Source: an uncultured Clostridia bacterium
GTDB taxonomy: Bacteria > Bacillota > Clostridia > Oscillospirales > Ruminococcaceae
Direction of reading: 5' to 3'
NCBI GenBank assembly: GCA_944386285.1
Contig: CALXAM010000064.1
Coordinates: 1-33,033 of the forward strand
DNA length: 33,033 nt
In this document: positions 17,234-25,077 of the stretch, piece by piece
Position numbering within the stretch: position 1 is the first letter of the stretch
Layout: each line of letters opens with the position of its first letter
Notes under the pieces: generated by a model
Told to the model about the DNA's origin: nothing
Databases searched by the model: none
What the model saw: the letters and a program-made list of their open reading frames with translations, nothing else
Position numbers and translations under genes: made by a program

Positions 17234-17740
17234 ATGAAAAAAAGATGGATGATCGCAGGAATTCTTGCGGCAATGATGCTTTTGTTTTCGGGCTGCATGA
17301 TTAACCCGGCAATGCTTACAGAAAAACAAGAGGAATCTGAATCATCTGAAGAGATTCTGTTTGAAGAGAATGAGTCAAGTGAAGAAGAGGATGCGGAACA
17401 GCTCGGTGGATTTTATGATTCCGTAGAAGAGTATTTGCAATCGGATATAATGCAGCAAATGCTTGAAACATTAAAATCTTCGATGCAGGATGTTGACATT
17501 GAAGTTACCGCAAACGGAAATACACTGCAATATGTGTACACATATGAAACAGAAATGGATAAAGATGTGATAGGTCCAATTCTTGATAAGCAAATGGAAG
17601 CGCAGGCATCTACTTTCAACGGGATTGCACAGCAAGTGAAATCGGTTGTGAACGTAGATGAAGTGTTGGTTGAGGTAATCTTCCTGAATCCTGATCAGAC
17701 GGTGCTTTCTAAGACCACATTTTCAAGCGAGGATAACTAA
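17234..17740 (+). CDS. small lipoprotein 1 (DUF4854-like)
   Basis: This 168-residue secreted lipoprotein has a signal peptide with lipobox LFSGC (cysteine 21), an acidic Glu/Ser-rich linker (about 32-55) and a globular C-terminal domain. The domain begins GGFYDSVEEYLQSDIMQQML, followed by NGNTLQYVYTYE, a helix and VLVEVIFLNPDQTVLSKTTF. The pattern of helix, beta pair, helix, beta pair resembles the DUF4854 family of Clostridia, for which I know no function. GGAGTGAGAGGA precedes the ATG. It ends in its own terminator, and three further small lipoproteins with similar design follow. Anchoring on the outside of the membrane is predicted. Confidence 0.8.
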   Translation: MKKRWMIAGILAAMMLLFSGCMINPAMLTEKQEESESSEEILFEENESSEEEDAEQLGGFYDSVEEYLQSDIMQQMLETLKSSMQDVDIEVTANGNTLQYVYTYETEMDKDVIGPILDKQMEAQASTFNGIAQQVKSVVNVDEVLVEVIFLNPDQTVLSKTTFSSEDN

Positions 17741-17782
17741 TTTTTCAGAAATTCATATAATTTGGTGCAAAAAGTGAACGAA

Positions 17783-17827
17783 AAAGAGAGAGCAATGAAT
17801 TTTTTCATTGCTCTCTCTTTCTTTTTA
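17783..17827 (+). terminator. terminator after lipoprotein 1
   Basis: A 17-bp perfect stem (17783-17799 with 17804-17820) with loop TTTT is followed by CTTTTT. Confidence 0.9.
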
Positions 17828-17858
17828 AACACAAATACAAAAAAGTGTGAAGAAATGA

Positions 17859-17887
17859 TTGACAAAATAAAGAAAATGAGATATGCT
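17859..17887 (+). promoter_or_regulatory. promoter of the lipoprotein 2-3-4 operon
   Basis: TTGACA (17859-17864) and TATGCT (17882-17887) are spaced by exactly 17 bases, so transcription should start near 17894. Confidence 0.75.
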
Positions 17888-17932
17888 AACAATAGAGAAA
17901 CTGTATATTTTTACAAAGGAGGTGCTTTGTAA

Positions 17933-18382
17933 ATGAAACGTGTGCTTTTCTGTTTAATCGTGCTGGCCGCTGCTCTGTTTTGTACGGCTTGTTCCGTATT
18001 TCAGCCGTACGGTTTGCCGCAGACGGATATCAATGACACAGTGCAAGAGAGTGAAGAAACACTCCGTTCTGAACAGGCAACAGAGAAAACGCGTGCGTTT
18101 ATTCGAACAGCATATATGGAGAAAGCGATCGAAGAACTTTCACAATATGTAGAAACAAAAGAAGATTTGGTTGTATGTGCGAATGAAAATATTGTAGAAA
18201 TTTGGATGATGTTTTCTGACGATCCAGCAAAGCAGCGCCTGGAGGAAATTGATGCGTCGTGCAGGCCGGTACTGACCAGAATTCTTGAAGAAATGAAACG
18301 GTTTGGAATCTCTGAACCGATTGTGAATTTGTGTATCAACAATGCGGAAGGTTCCTGTTCAAAAATGTACTATATGGACTAA
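17933..18382 (+). CDS. small lipoprotein 2
   Basis: This 149-residue predicted lipoprotein has signal peptide MKRVLFCLIVLAAALFCTAC with the lipid-modified cysteine at 20, a polar linker to about residue 55, then a compact domain. The domain has a long helix, a beta pair (DLVVCANENIVEIWMMF), a helix (VLTRILEEMKRFGI) and a last strand (PIVNLCI). This order matches the other three lipoproteins here, although identity is low. AAAGGAGGTG lies eight bases before the ATG. It is the first gene after a good promoter and is followed 40 bases later by lipoprotein 3. Its function is unknown. Confidence 0.75.
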   Translation: MKRVLFCLIVLAAALFCTACSVFQPYGLPQTDINDTVQESEETLRSEQATEKTRAFIRTAYMEKAIEELSQYVETKEDLVVCANENIVEIWMMFSDDPAKQRLEEIDASCRPVLTRILEEMKRFGISEPIVNLCINNAEGSCSKMYYMD

Positions 18383-18422
18383 TATAGTCTACGATAGGAA
18401 AGAGTGACGGAGGTGTGCAAAG

Positions 18423-18956
18423 ATGAAACACAAAAGATCTATTGCAATATTCGCTATTTTATGCATATTCCTATTTGTATTCACCGGATGTGATTCTTCT
18501 GATCAGGTGAACGATTTATTTACGACAGAGTCTTCATCAAGCAGCTCAAACGATGTACATGAGGAAGAAATATCACAGGAATCAGAGAACGAATCTGACG
18601 AAGATAAACCTGTGGTCAGCTACCAGGATCCACAAAAGGTTTTAAGTGAGTGGGAAAAAGAAATTGAAGCTTTTTCTGAGGATGAACCGTTAGTTGATGC
18701 GTTGTGTCAGAAACTGATGGAAGAAGCCAGAAGTGAGAAACCGGTAAAACTTTCGGCTGAGCAGAACCGCCTGACCTTTTTTGTGGAGACAGAACGAACG
18801 GATAGTGATGCGCACAATGATATATTGCGCGGATTTCGAGTGGAGATTATGGAACTTCTTCAGAAAATAAACGACCGCGGTGTGACCAATCCGTGCATTG
18901 TGATCAGTTGTAAAAATGGTACGTCAGGTGGATCGCAAAGCTACTATCTTTGGTGA
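18423..18956 (+). CDS. small lipoprotein 3
   Basis: This 177-residue predicted lipoprotein has lipobox VFTGC (cysteine 23) and a Ser/Glu/Asp-rich linker (about 35-62), then a domain with a long acidic helix (DPQKVLSEWEKEIEAF), a beta pair (VKLSAEQNRLTFFVETE), a helix (FRVEIMELLQKINDRGV) and a last pair (PCIVISCKNG, SQSYYLW). The C-terminal half aligns in layout with lipoprotein 2, including an aromatic end (YYLW here, YYMD there). GGAGGTG precedes the start. It is probably cotranscribed with lipoprotein 2. Its function is unknown. Confidence 0.75.
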   Translation: MKHKRSIAIFAILCIFLFVFTGCDSSDQVNDLFTTESSSSSSNDVHEEEISQESENESDEDKPVVSYQDPQKVLSEWEKEIEAFSEDEPLVDALCQKLMEEARSEKPVKLSAEQNRLTFFVETERTDSDAHNDILRGFRVEIMELLQKINDRGVTNPCIVISCKNGTSGGSQSYYLW

Positions 18957-18977
18957 CAGCTTAAAACGAAATGAGCG

Positions 18978-19016
18978 GTGCATCTTCGTTATTCCATCTT
19001 GAATGATGTGATGCAC
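18978..19016 (+). other. hairpin between lipoproteins 3 and 4
   Basis: GTGCATC (18978-18984) and GATGCAC (19010-19016) pair, with an inner ATTC/GAAT stem. There is no T-run after it, so it is not a standard terminator. It could stabilise the message end or reduce expression of lipoprotein 4. Confidence 0.35.
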
Positions 19017-19033
19017 AGAAAAGAGGATGAGTC

Positions 19034-19411
19034 ATGAAAAAAATAGTTACCCTTTCAATTGTCATGTTAATATGTATCATGACCTTGTGCGGCTGTTCAG
19101 ATGATAAAATACCGCTTGCTGAGTTTGTAGAATCAAAAACAATGAATGAGGAGCTTCAGGATATTTGTAAAGCTGCCGGCGAAAATGTAAATGTGGTAGC
19201 ATATGCTGAAGGAAAAGAACTGAAGATAGAAATGACAATGCCAAATGGTACGGATGATGAACGAAGAGCAGTATTTGATAATGTCATCGAAACCTATTCG
19301 TTTTCATTGCTTGGCCGTTATCTATTGAGCACTGTGCAAGAATACGAACCCACCATTCTTGTTTCAATGCAATTAAGTCATTCTGAATTGCAGAAACGAT
19401 ATGTTCGTTAA
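19034..19411 (+). CDS. small lipoprotein 4
   Basis: At 125 residues this is the shortest of the four. Its lipobox is TLCGC (cysteine 21), and there is almost no linker. The domain has a short helix (MNEELQDICKAAG), a beta pair (VNVVAYAEGKELKIEMTM), a helix (ERRAVFDNVIETYSFSLLGRYL) and a last strand (TILVSMQL). The strand-turn-strand segment resembles the NGNTLQYVYTYE region of lipoprotein 1. AGAGGATG precedes the ATG. The next promoter starts only 12 bases after its stop, and no clear terminator separates them. Its function is unknown. Confidence 0.75.
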   Translation: MKKIVTLSIVMLICIMTLCGCSDDKIPLAEFVESKTMNEELQDICKAAGENVNVVAYAEGKELKIEMTMPNGTDDERRAVFDNVIETYSFSLLGRYLLSTVQEYEPTILVSMQLSHSELQKRYVR

Positions 19412-19423
19412 CCCAAATTTTAT

Positions 19424-19452
19424 TTGACAAATAAACGTAAATGTGATACATT
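19424..19452 (+). promoter_or_regulatory. strong promoter of the structured RNA/polyamine leader
   Basis: TTGACA (19424-19429) and TACATT (19447-19452) are spaced by 17 bases, so transcription should begin near 19459. Confidence 0.75.
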
Positions 19453-19458
19453 GAACAT

Positions 19459-19826
19459 AACGTGTGGAAATGAGAGAATTTGAATCAAAATCTCCATGCA
19501 AATATTCTAATTTTTGACCACCTGAGTATTTTCAGGTCAAGGCCATACGGACAGCCGGGTCAACTGCCGATTGGCGGAAAACCGCCCTATTGATTGAGTT
19601 AAAAGCTCAAATTTTATAAGTTGGTTCCTTTATAACCAAAGTGCTTTTTGCACATCAACTTGTGAAACGGTCAATACGAGTAGTAAGCGTGAGATATTTG
19701 CTATGAAAACTCTGAGATTTTAATGATTTCGATTCGCTTTGGTGCTGTGCGCACATCCTCACAAGTAAAACGAAAGAAATCACACAGGCGATATGCGAAA
19801 ATGCGTATTGCCTGTGTTTTTATTTT
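19459..19826 (+). ncRNA. about 370-nt structured RNA upstream of the polyamine operon
   Basis: No reading frame fits, but pairing is dense. There is a bulged hairpin at 19514-19540 (TTGA-CCA-CCTGA with TCAGGTCAA), then GGCGG-AAAA-CCGCC at 19573-19586 and TTGAG/CTCAA at 19594-19610. A three-way junction is closed by AAGTTG 19618-19623 with CAACTT 19656-19661, holding GTT/AAC and GTGC/GCAC hairpins. A long interrupted stem joins 19724-19740 to 19767-19782, and a terminator ends the element. The unpaired stretches around ACGGACAGCCGGGTCAACTG look conserved in style. It is not RNase P, tmRNA, SRP, T-box or 6S by eye. It vaguely recalls the large raiA-type RNAs of Firmicutes, a guess I cannot verify. 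It may be a stand-alone RNA or a leader controlling speD by termination. Confidence 0.6.
19782..19826 (+). terminator. intrinsic terminator or attenuator before speD
   Basis: A 15-bp stem including G-U pairs (19782-19796 with 19803-19817), loop GAAAAT, is followed by TTTTATTTT. Only 36 bases remain before the speD start, with no promoter visible in them. Confidence 0.9.
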
Positions 19827-19862
19827 GATTGAGGAAAAAACGCCGAATTGGGGAGAACAAAC

Positions 19863-20627
19863 GTGGAACAGAATAAAATGAAGCTTTACGGCTTTAACAA
19901 TCTGACAAAGGCGCTGAGTTTTAATATTTACGATGTGTGCTATGCGAAAACACCGCGGGAACAGCGCGATTATATCGACTATATCGACGAACAGTATAAC
20001 TCCGAGCGACTGACAAACATTTTGCTGACGCTCACCAATATGATCGGCGCAAAGGTTTTGAATGTGTCGCGGCAGGACTACGATCCGCAGGGCGCGTCGG
20101 TGACGATTCTGATTGCGGAACAGTCAATGATTCCGGTTGCAGGCGAAACACAGGTGGCACACCTCGACAAAAGCCATGTCACCGTGCACACCTATCCCGA
20201 ATACCATCCGGAAACCTTCTTGGCGACATTCCGCGTCGATATCGATGTTGCGACCTGCGGTGAGATCACACCGCTTTCGACGCTCGATTATCTGATTAGC
20301 TCCTTTGATTCGGACATCATCACGATGGATTACCGTGTGCGCGGATTTACCCGCGATTTAAGCGGCAAAAAGCTGTTCATGGATCACAAAATGACGTCGA
20401 TTCAGGACTATATCTCGGACGAGATCCTGCACCGGTACGACACGGTGGATTTGAATGTATACAGCGCAAACCTGTTCCACACCAAAATGATGATTAAAGA
20501 AGTGGATCTGCAAAACTATCTCTTTAAAACCGATCTCTATGAGCTGTCGCCGGCGGTGCGGCTTTCGATCATGGAGAATCTGCGGCGGGAAATGATTGAA
20601 ATATTCAGCGGAAGGAACATTTACTGA
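19863..20627 (+). CDS. speD: S-adenosylmethionine decarboxylase proenzyme (E. coli type)
   Basis: This proenzyme of about 254 residues would decarboxylate SAM to give the aminopropyl donor for spermidine synthase. The segment [17 protein letters not shown] is the self-cleavage site: the serine near residue 104 becomes the pyruvoyl cofactor. Length and sequence fit the longer E. coli-type (class 1A) SpeD, not the 120-residue Bacillus form. The GTG at 19863 is chosen because GGGGAG lies seven bases upstream; a TTG at 19848 overlaps that site and is unlikely. The gene is first in a six-gene polyamine operon and begins 36 bases after a terminator, so its expression probably needs readthrough or an antiterminating state of the leader RNA. 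Confidence 0.93.
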   Translation: MEQNKMKLYGFNNLTKALSFNIYDVCYAKTPREQRDYIDYIDEQYNSERLTNILLTLTNMIGAKVLNVSRQDYDPQGASVTILIAEQSMIPVAGETQVAHLDKSHVTVHTYPEYHPETFLATFRVDIDVATCGEITPLSTLDYLISSFDSDIITMDYRVRGFTRDLSGKKLFMDHKMTSIQDYISDEILHRYDTVDLNVYSANLFHTKMMIKEVDLQNYLFKTDLYELSPAVRLSIMENLRREMIEIFSGRNIY

Positions 20628-20629
20628 CG

Positions 20630-22087
20630 ATGAGAAAAGGACTTACCCAGGAAAACGCCCCGATCTATGAGGCGCTTGTCCGTTTTCAGAAAAACCGGGT
20701 CGTGCCGTTTGACGTGCCCGGACATAAACGCGGACGCGGCAACCCGGAGCTTAAAGAACTGCTCGGGGAAAAGTGCGTTTCAATGGACGTAAACTCGATG
20801 AAGCCGCTTGATAATCTCTGTCATCCGATTTCGGTCATCCGGGATGCGGAGGAATTGGCGGCAGAGGCGTTTCATGCGGCGCACGCATTTTTGATGGTCG
20901 GGGGGACAACTTCCGCGATTCAGAGCATGATTCTGTCGGTTGTCAAGCGCGGCGAAAAGATTATTCTCCCACGAAACGTTCACCGAAGTGTCATGGGCGC
21001 GCTCGTGTTGTGCGGTGCAGTGCCGGTGTATGTCAATCCCGAGTGTGATGAAACACTCGGCATTCCGCTTGGCATGCGCGTGGAAGCAGTAGCAGAGGCG
21101 ATCCGCGAAAATCCGGATGCAAAGGCCGTGCTTGTCAATAACCCGACGTATTACGGCATCTGTTCAAACCTGCCCGCGATTGTGAAGCTTGCGCATGATG
21201 CAGGCATGCTGTGCTTGGCCGATGAGGCGCACGGCACGCACTTTTATTTTTCTGACCGCCTGCCGATTTCTGCAATGGATGCCGGCGCCGATATGGCGGC
21301 TGTTTCGATGCACAAATCGGGCGGAAGCCTGACGCAAAGCTCGCTTTTACTCATCGGACCTGCGATGAGCGAGGGCCATGTGCGCCAGATCATCAATTTA
21401 ACCCAGACGACATCCGGCTCGTATCTGCTGATGGCGAGCCTTGATATTGCAAGAAGAAATCTCGCCATGCGCGGCAGACAGGAGTTTGAACGTGTGGCGG
21501 CGCTTGCGGAATACACCCGCCGTGAAGTCAACAGCATCGGCGGATACTATGCGTTCGGCGAGGAATTAAAAAACGGCGACAGCATTTTCGATTTTGATGT
21601 GACAAAGCTGTCGATTCATACGCTCGACATCGGTTTGGCCGGCATCGAGGTGTATGATCTATTACGCGATGAATATGATATTCAGATTGAATTCGGCGAT
21701 CTCGGCAATGTGCTTGCGTACTTGTCGATCGGCGACCGACTGCGCGAAATCGAGCGGCTTTGCAGTGCGCTTGCAGAGATCAAACGCATCTATCACGGCG
21801 AAAAAAAGGGTCTTATGGTGCAGGAATACATTCCGCCGATCGTGACGCTTTCGCCGCACGAGGCGTTTTATTCTGAAAGCGAGTCGCTCCCGATTGAAGA
21901 AACGAACGGACGCATCTGCAGTGAATTTGTGATGTGCTATCCGCCGGGTATTCCGATTCTTTCGCCGGGCGAGCAGATCACAAAACCGATTCTTGACTAT
22001 ATTGCCTATGCAAAGGAAAAGGGCTGTTCGCTCACGGGCCCGGAGGATGCAAACACCGAGCGGCTCAATGTGATTAAAGGAGTGTAG
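20630..22087 (+). CDS. speA: arginine decarboxylase (Orn/Lys/Arg decarboxylase, PLP fold I)
   Basis: This 485-residue PLP enzyme would convert arginine into agmatine. It has the compact Bacillus SpeA/YaaO architecture without the N-terminal wing domain of enterobacterial inducible decarboxylases. PFDVPGHKRGRGNPEL opens the catalytic domain, LADEAHG (D198, H201) contacts PLP, and VSMHKSGGSLTQSS holds the Schiff-base lysine at 229. Activity on lysine or ornithine cannot be excluded from sequence, but an agmatinase two genes downstream strongly supports arginine. It starts two bases after the speD stop, and speE follows four bases after its own stop. Confidence 0.9.
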   Translation: MRKGLTQENAPIYEALVRFQKNRVVPFDVPGHKRGRGNPELKELLGEKCVSMDVNSMKPLDNLCHPISVIRDAEELAAEAFHAAHAFLMVGGTTSAIQSMILSVVKRGEKIILPRNVHRSVMGALVLCGAVPVYVNPECDETLGIPLGMRVEAVAEAIRENPDAKAVLVNNPTYYGICSNLPAIVKLAHDAGMLCLADEAHGTHFYFSDRLPISAMDAGADMAAVSMHKSGGSLTQSSLLLIGPAMSEGHVRQIINLTQTTSGSYLLMASLDIARRNLAMRGRQEFERVAALAEYTRREVNSIGGYYAFGEELKNGDSIFDFDVTKLSIHTLDIGLAGIEVYDLLRDEYDIQIEFGDLGNVLAYLSIGDRLREIERLCSALAEIKRIYHGEKKGLMVQEYIPPIVTLSPHEAFYSESESLPIEETNGRICSEFVMCYPPGIPILSPGEQITKPILDYIAYAKEKGCSLTGPEDANTERLNVIKGV

Positions 22088-22091
22088 ACGA

Positions 22092-22952
22092 ATGGAGCTT
22101 TGGTTTTCCGAACCACATACAAAAAATGTGAAGCTGTCGATCCGAATAAACCGCCAGCTGTACAGCGGCGAAAGCGAATTTCAGCGTATCGACGTGTTTG
22201 AATCGCCGGAGTTCGGCCGGTTTTTGACACTCGACGGTTATATGATGCTCACCGAAAAGGACGAGTTTATCTACCACGAGATGATGGTGCATGTGCCGAT
22301 GGCGGTGCATCCGAACGTCAAAAACGTACTGGTCATCGGCGCGGGTGACGGCGGTGTCGTGCGCGAACTTGTGCGCTATGACACGATCGAGCACATCGAC
22401 ATGGTCGAAATCGATCCGATGGTCGTGCAGGTCTGCCGCGAGTATCTGCCGTTTACAACGACCGGACTCGATGACCCGCGCGTGTCCATCCGGTATGAGG
22501 ACGGACTCAAATTTGTGCGCCGGTGCGAGGATGCGTATGACCTCATCATCGTCGACTCGACCGACCCGTTCGGTCCGGGCGAGGGACTGTTTACAAAAGA
22601 ATTTTACGGCAACTGCTATAAAGCACTGCATGAGGACGGCATCATGGTCAACCAGCATGAAAGCCCGTTTTATGACGAGGATGTGGCGGCAATGCAGCGC
22701 ACGCACGCGCGCATTGTGCAGTCGTTCCCGTTGAGCCGGTTGTATCAGGCGCACATCCCGACGTATCCGTCCGGACACTGGCTGTTCGGCTTTGCGTCGA
22801 AAAAATATCATCCGCTTAAGAATCTGCGGGAAGCGGAGTGGAATGCGCGGGGACTGTCCTGCCGCTATTACACGACAACGCTCCACAAAGGTGCGTTTTA
22901 TCTGCCCGCCTATGTAGAGGAGATGCTTGTTTATGTGGAACCCGAATGTTGA
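22092..22952 (+). CDS. speE: spermidine synthase (aminopropyltransferase)
   Basis: This 286-residue enzyme would move the aminopropyl group of decarboxylated SAM to putrescine. The fold is visible from LWFSEPHTKNVKLSIRI, the flap region FGRFLTLDG, YHEMMVHVP, the nucleotide-binding GAGDGG (83-88), VEIDPMVV, and the catalytic/substrate loop VDSTDPFGPGEGLF with D155 and D158. Length matches bacterial SpeE. Its end overlaps the agmatinase start by about 20 bases, so the operon is tightly coupled. The partner SpeD is encoded two genes upstream. Confidence 0.95.
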   Translation: MELWFSEPHTKNVKLSIRINRQLYSGESEFQRIDVFESPEFGRFLTLDGYMMLTEKDEFIYHEMMVHVPMAVHPNVKNVLVIGAGDGGVVRELVRYDTIEHIDMVEIDPMVVQVCREYLPFTTTGLDDPRVSIRYEDGLKFVRRCEDAYDLIIVDSTDPFGPGEGLFTKEFYGNCYKALHEDGIMVNQHESPFYDEDVAAMQRTHARIVQSFPLSRLYQAHIPTYPSGHWLFGFASKKYHPLKNLREAEWNARGLSCRYYTTTLHKGAFYLPAYVEEMLVYVEPEC

Positions 22953-23787
22953 AACCTTTTTATGCTGTGACGTGCCGTTTGAGGAAGCGGATACCGTGCT
23001 GTTCGGCGCGCCGTTTGACTCGACTACGTCGTATCGTCCGGGCACACGGTTTGGAAGCCGTGCGGCACGCAGTGAATCGTACGGAATTGAGTCGTACAGT
23101 CCATATCAGGACCGCGATCTGCTCGACAGCAGCGTGTTTGACAGCGGCGACATTGAACTGCCGTTCGGTGACTGCGAGAAAGCACTTTCGATGATCGAAG
23201 AACGCACTGCTGCGATTTTGGAAGCTCATAAACGGCCGTTTATGATCGGCGGCGAGCATCTTGTAACGCTCGGCGCAGTGCGCGCAGCAGCAGAGCGCTA
23301 TCCGGATCTGCACATCATCCATTTTGATGCACATGCCGATCTTCGCGACGATTATTTAGGGCAAAAACTGTCGCATGCATGTGTGCTCCGCCGCTGTCAT
23401 GATATCTTAGGTGACGGCCGGATCTTCCAGTTCGGTATCCGTTCGGGTGACCGCGAGGAATTTGCATGGGGAAAAGACCATGTATCGACCAATAAATTCA
23501 ATTTCGAAGGCCTCGCTAATTGTGTCGAAGTGCTCAAAGGAAAACCGGTGTATCTGACGGTTGATCTCGATGTGCTCGATCCGTCGGTGTTCCCAGGAAC
23601 CGGTACACCGGAGCCGGGAGGCGTGTCATTTGACGCACTGCGCGAAGCGGTCACGCTCGTCTGTGCGAATGCGAACATCGTGGCGTGCGACGTCAACGAG
23701 TTAAGCCCCCATTATGACCAAAGCGGGATTTCCACAGCCGCCGCGTGCAAAGTAATCCGCGAAATGCTGTTGGCAATGCAAAAATAA
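22933..23787 (+). CDS. speB: agmatinase
   Basis: This 284-residue ureohydrolase would split agmatine into putrescine and urea. All Mn-binding motifs are present: GGEH (H109), DAHAD (132-136) and DLDVLDP (D211, D213), followed by GTGTPEPGG, a family signature. The ATG at 22933 is preceded by AGAGGAG at ten bases; a TTG at 22927 is too close to that site. Sited between speE and the carboxyspermidine genes, it makes the putrescine that both downstream routes use. Confidence 0.94.
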   Translation: MWNPNVETFLCCDVPFEEADTVLFGAPFDSTTSYRPGTRFGSRAARSESYGIESYSPYQDRDLLDSSVFDSGDIELPFGDCEKALSMIEERTAAILEAHKRPFMIGGEHLVTLGAVRAAAERYPDLHIIHFDAHADLRDDYLGQKLSHACVLRRCHDILGDGRIFQFGIRSGDREEFAWGKDHVSTNKFNFEGLANCVEVLKGKPVYLTVDLDVLDPSVFPGTGTPEPGGVSFDALREAVTLVCANANIVACDVNELSPHYDQSGISTAAACKVIREMLLAMQK

Positions 23788-23817
23788 AGAACAAAAACCT
23801 TCAGGGAGGAATTTTTT

Positions 23818-25077
23818 ATGGCAAGAGTACTTATTATCGGATGCGGCGGCGTTGCAAGCGTTGCCATTCAAAAATGCTGTCAGAACAGCAGCGTGTTCTC
23901 GGAGATCTGCATCGCAAGCCGTACCAAAGCAAAATGTGATGCGCTGAAAGAAAAACTCGAGGGCAAAACCGAAACAAAAATCACCACCGCACAGGTGAAT
24001 GCTGACAATGTGGACGAGCTGATTGCGCTCATTAACGACTATAAACCGGAGCTCGTCATGAACATCGCGCTGCCGTATCAGGATCTGACCATCATGGACG
24101 CATGCTTGGCTTGCGGTGTCAACTATATGGACACCGCAAACTACGAGCCGGAGGATACAAACGATCCTGCATGGCGCGAAATCTACGAAAAACGCTGCAA
24201 GGAAGAGGGCTTCTCGGCATACTTTGATTATTCGTGGCAGTGGGCATACAAAGAGAAATTCGAAAAAGCAGGACTGTGCGCAGTGCTCGGTTCGGGCTTT
24301 GACCCGGGTGTGACCCAGGTGTTCTGCGCATATGCACAGAAACACTGGTTTGATACGATCGACACCATCGACATCTTGGACTGCAACGGCGGCGATCATG
24401 GCTATCCGTTTGCAACAAACTTTAACCCGGAAATCAACCTCCGCGAAGTGTCCGCACCGGGCTCCTACTGGGAAAACGGCCACTGGGTCGAAATTCCGGC
24501 AATGAGCATCAAACGCGAATACGACTTTGACCAGGTCGGTCACAAAGATATGTATCTGCTCCACCACGAGGAGATCGAGTCGCTCGCAAAAAATATCCCG
24601 AATGTAAAACGCATCCGTTTCTTCATGACATTCGGCCAGAGCTACCTCACTCACATGAAATGCCTCGAAAACGTCGGTATGCTGTCGACGGAACCGGTCG
24701 AATTTGAAGGCCATCAGATCGTGCCGATTCAGTTCTTGAAAGCATTGCTGCCGGACCCGGCATCGCTCGGTCCGCGCACCATCGGTAAAACAAACATCGG
24801 CTGTATCTTCACCGGCAAAAAAGACGGCAAAGAGAAAACCGCATATGTCTATAACGTGTGTGACCATCAGGAGTGCTACAAAGAGGTCGGCTCGCAGGCG
24901 ATTTCATACACCACCGGTGTTCCGGCAATGATCGGCGCAATGCTGATGCTTACCGGCGAATGGAACAAACCGGGCGTTTATACCGCAGAGGAGTTGAATC
25001 CGGACCCGTTCATGGACGCACTCAACAAATGGGGCCTGCCGTGGCAGAAAATTGACGATCCGGTGCTGGTGGACTGA
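23818..25077 (+). CDS. carboxynorspermidine/carboxyspermidine synthase (saccharopine-dehydrogenase family)
   Basis: This 419-residue NAD(P)H-dependent dehydrogenase would condense L-aspartate semialdehyde with a diamine and reduce the imine to a carboxylated polyamine. The Rossmann motif is VLIIGCGGVASVA (about 4-16). MNIALPYQDLTIMDACLACGVNYMDTANYE matches the saccharopine dehydrogenase/CASDH family, and GSGFDPGVTQVF and NGGDHGYPFATNF are motifs typical of the CASDH branch. The next gene encodes the matching decarboxylase, which argues strongly against lysine metabolism. With putrescine from speA/speB the product would be carboxyspermidine; with diaminopropane, carboxynorspermidine. GGGAGGAA precedes the ATG, 30 bases after speB. 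Its stop overlaps the next start by one base. Confidence 0.9.
   Translation: MARVLIIGCGGVASVAIQKCCQNSSVFSEICIASRTKAKCDALKEKLEGKTETKITTAQVNADNVDELIALINDYKPELVMNIALPYQDLTIMDACLACGVNYMDTANYEPEDTNDPAWREIYEKRCKEEGFSAYFDYSWQWAYKEKFEKAGLCAVLGSGFDPGVTQVFCAYAQKHWFDTIDTIDILDCNGGDHGYPFATNFNPEINLREVSAPGSYWENGHWVEIPAMSIKREYDFDQVGHKDMYLLHHEEIESLAKNIPNVKRIRFFMTFGQSYLTHMKCLENVGMLSTEPVEFEGHQIVPIQFLKALLPDPASLGPRTIGKTNIGCIFTGKKDGKEKTAYVYNVCDHQECYKEVGSQAISYTTGVPAMIGAMLMLTGEWNKPGVYTAEELNPDPFMDALNKWGLPWQKIDDPVLVD

Noticed and set aside
19459..19826. RNase P, tmRNA, 6S, T-box or lysine riboswitch identity for the structured RNA
   Set aside because: Their diagnostic conserved segments were not found by eye; the element is left unclassified.
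22074..24867. Long minus-strand frames opposite speE/speB and the carboxyspermidine dehydrogenase
   Set aside because: The plus-strand genes have all expected catalytic motifs; the minus frames have no ribosome binding site or recognisable domains and reflect GC-rich codon use.
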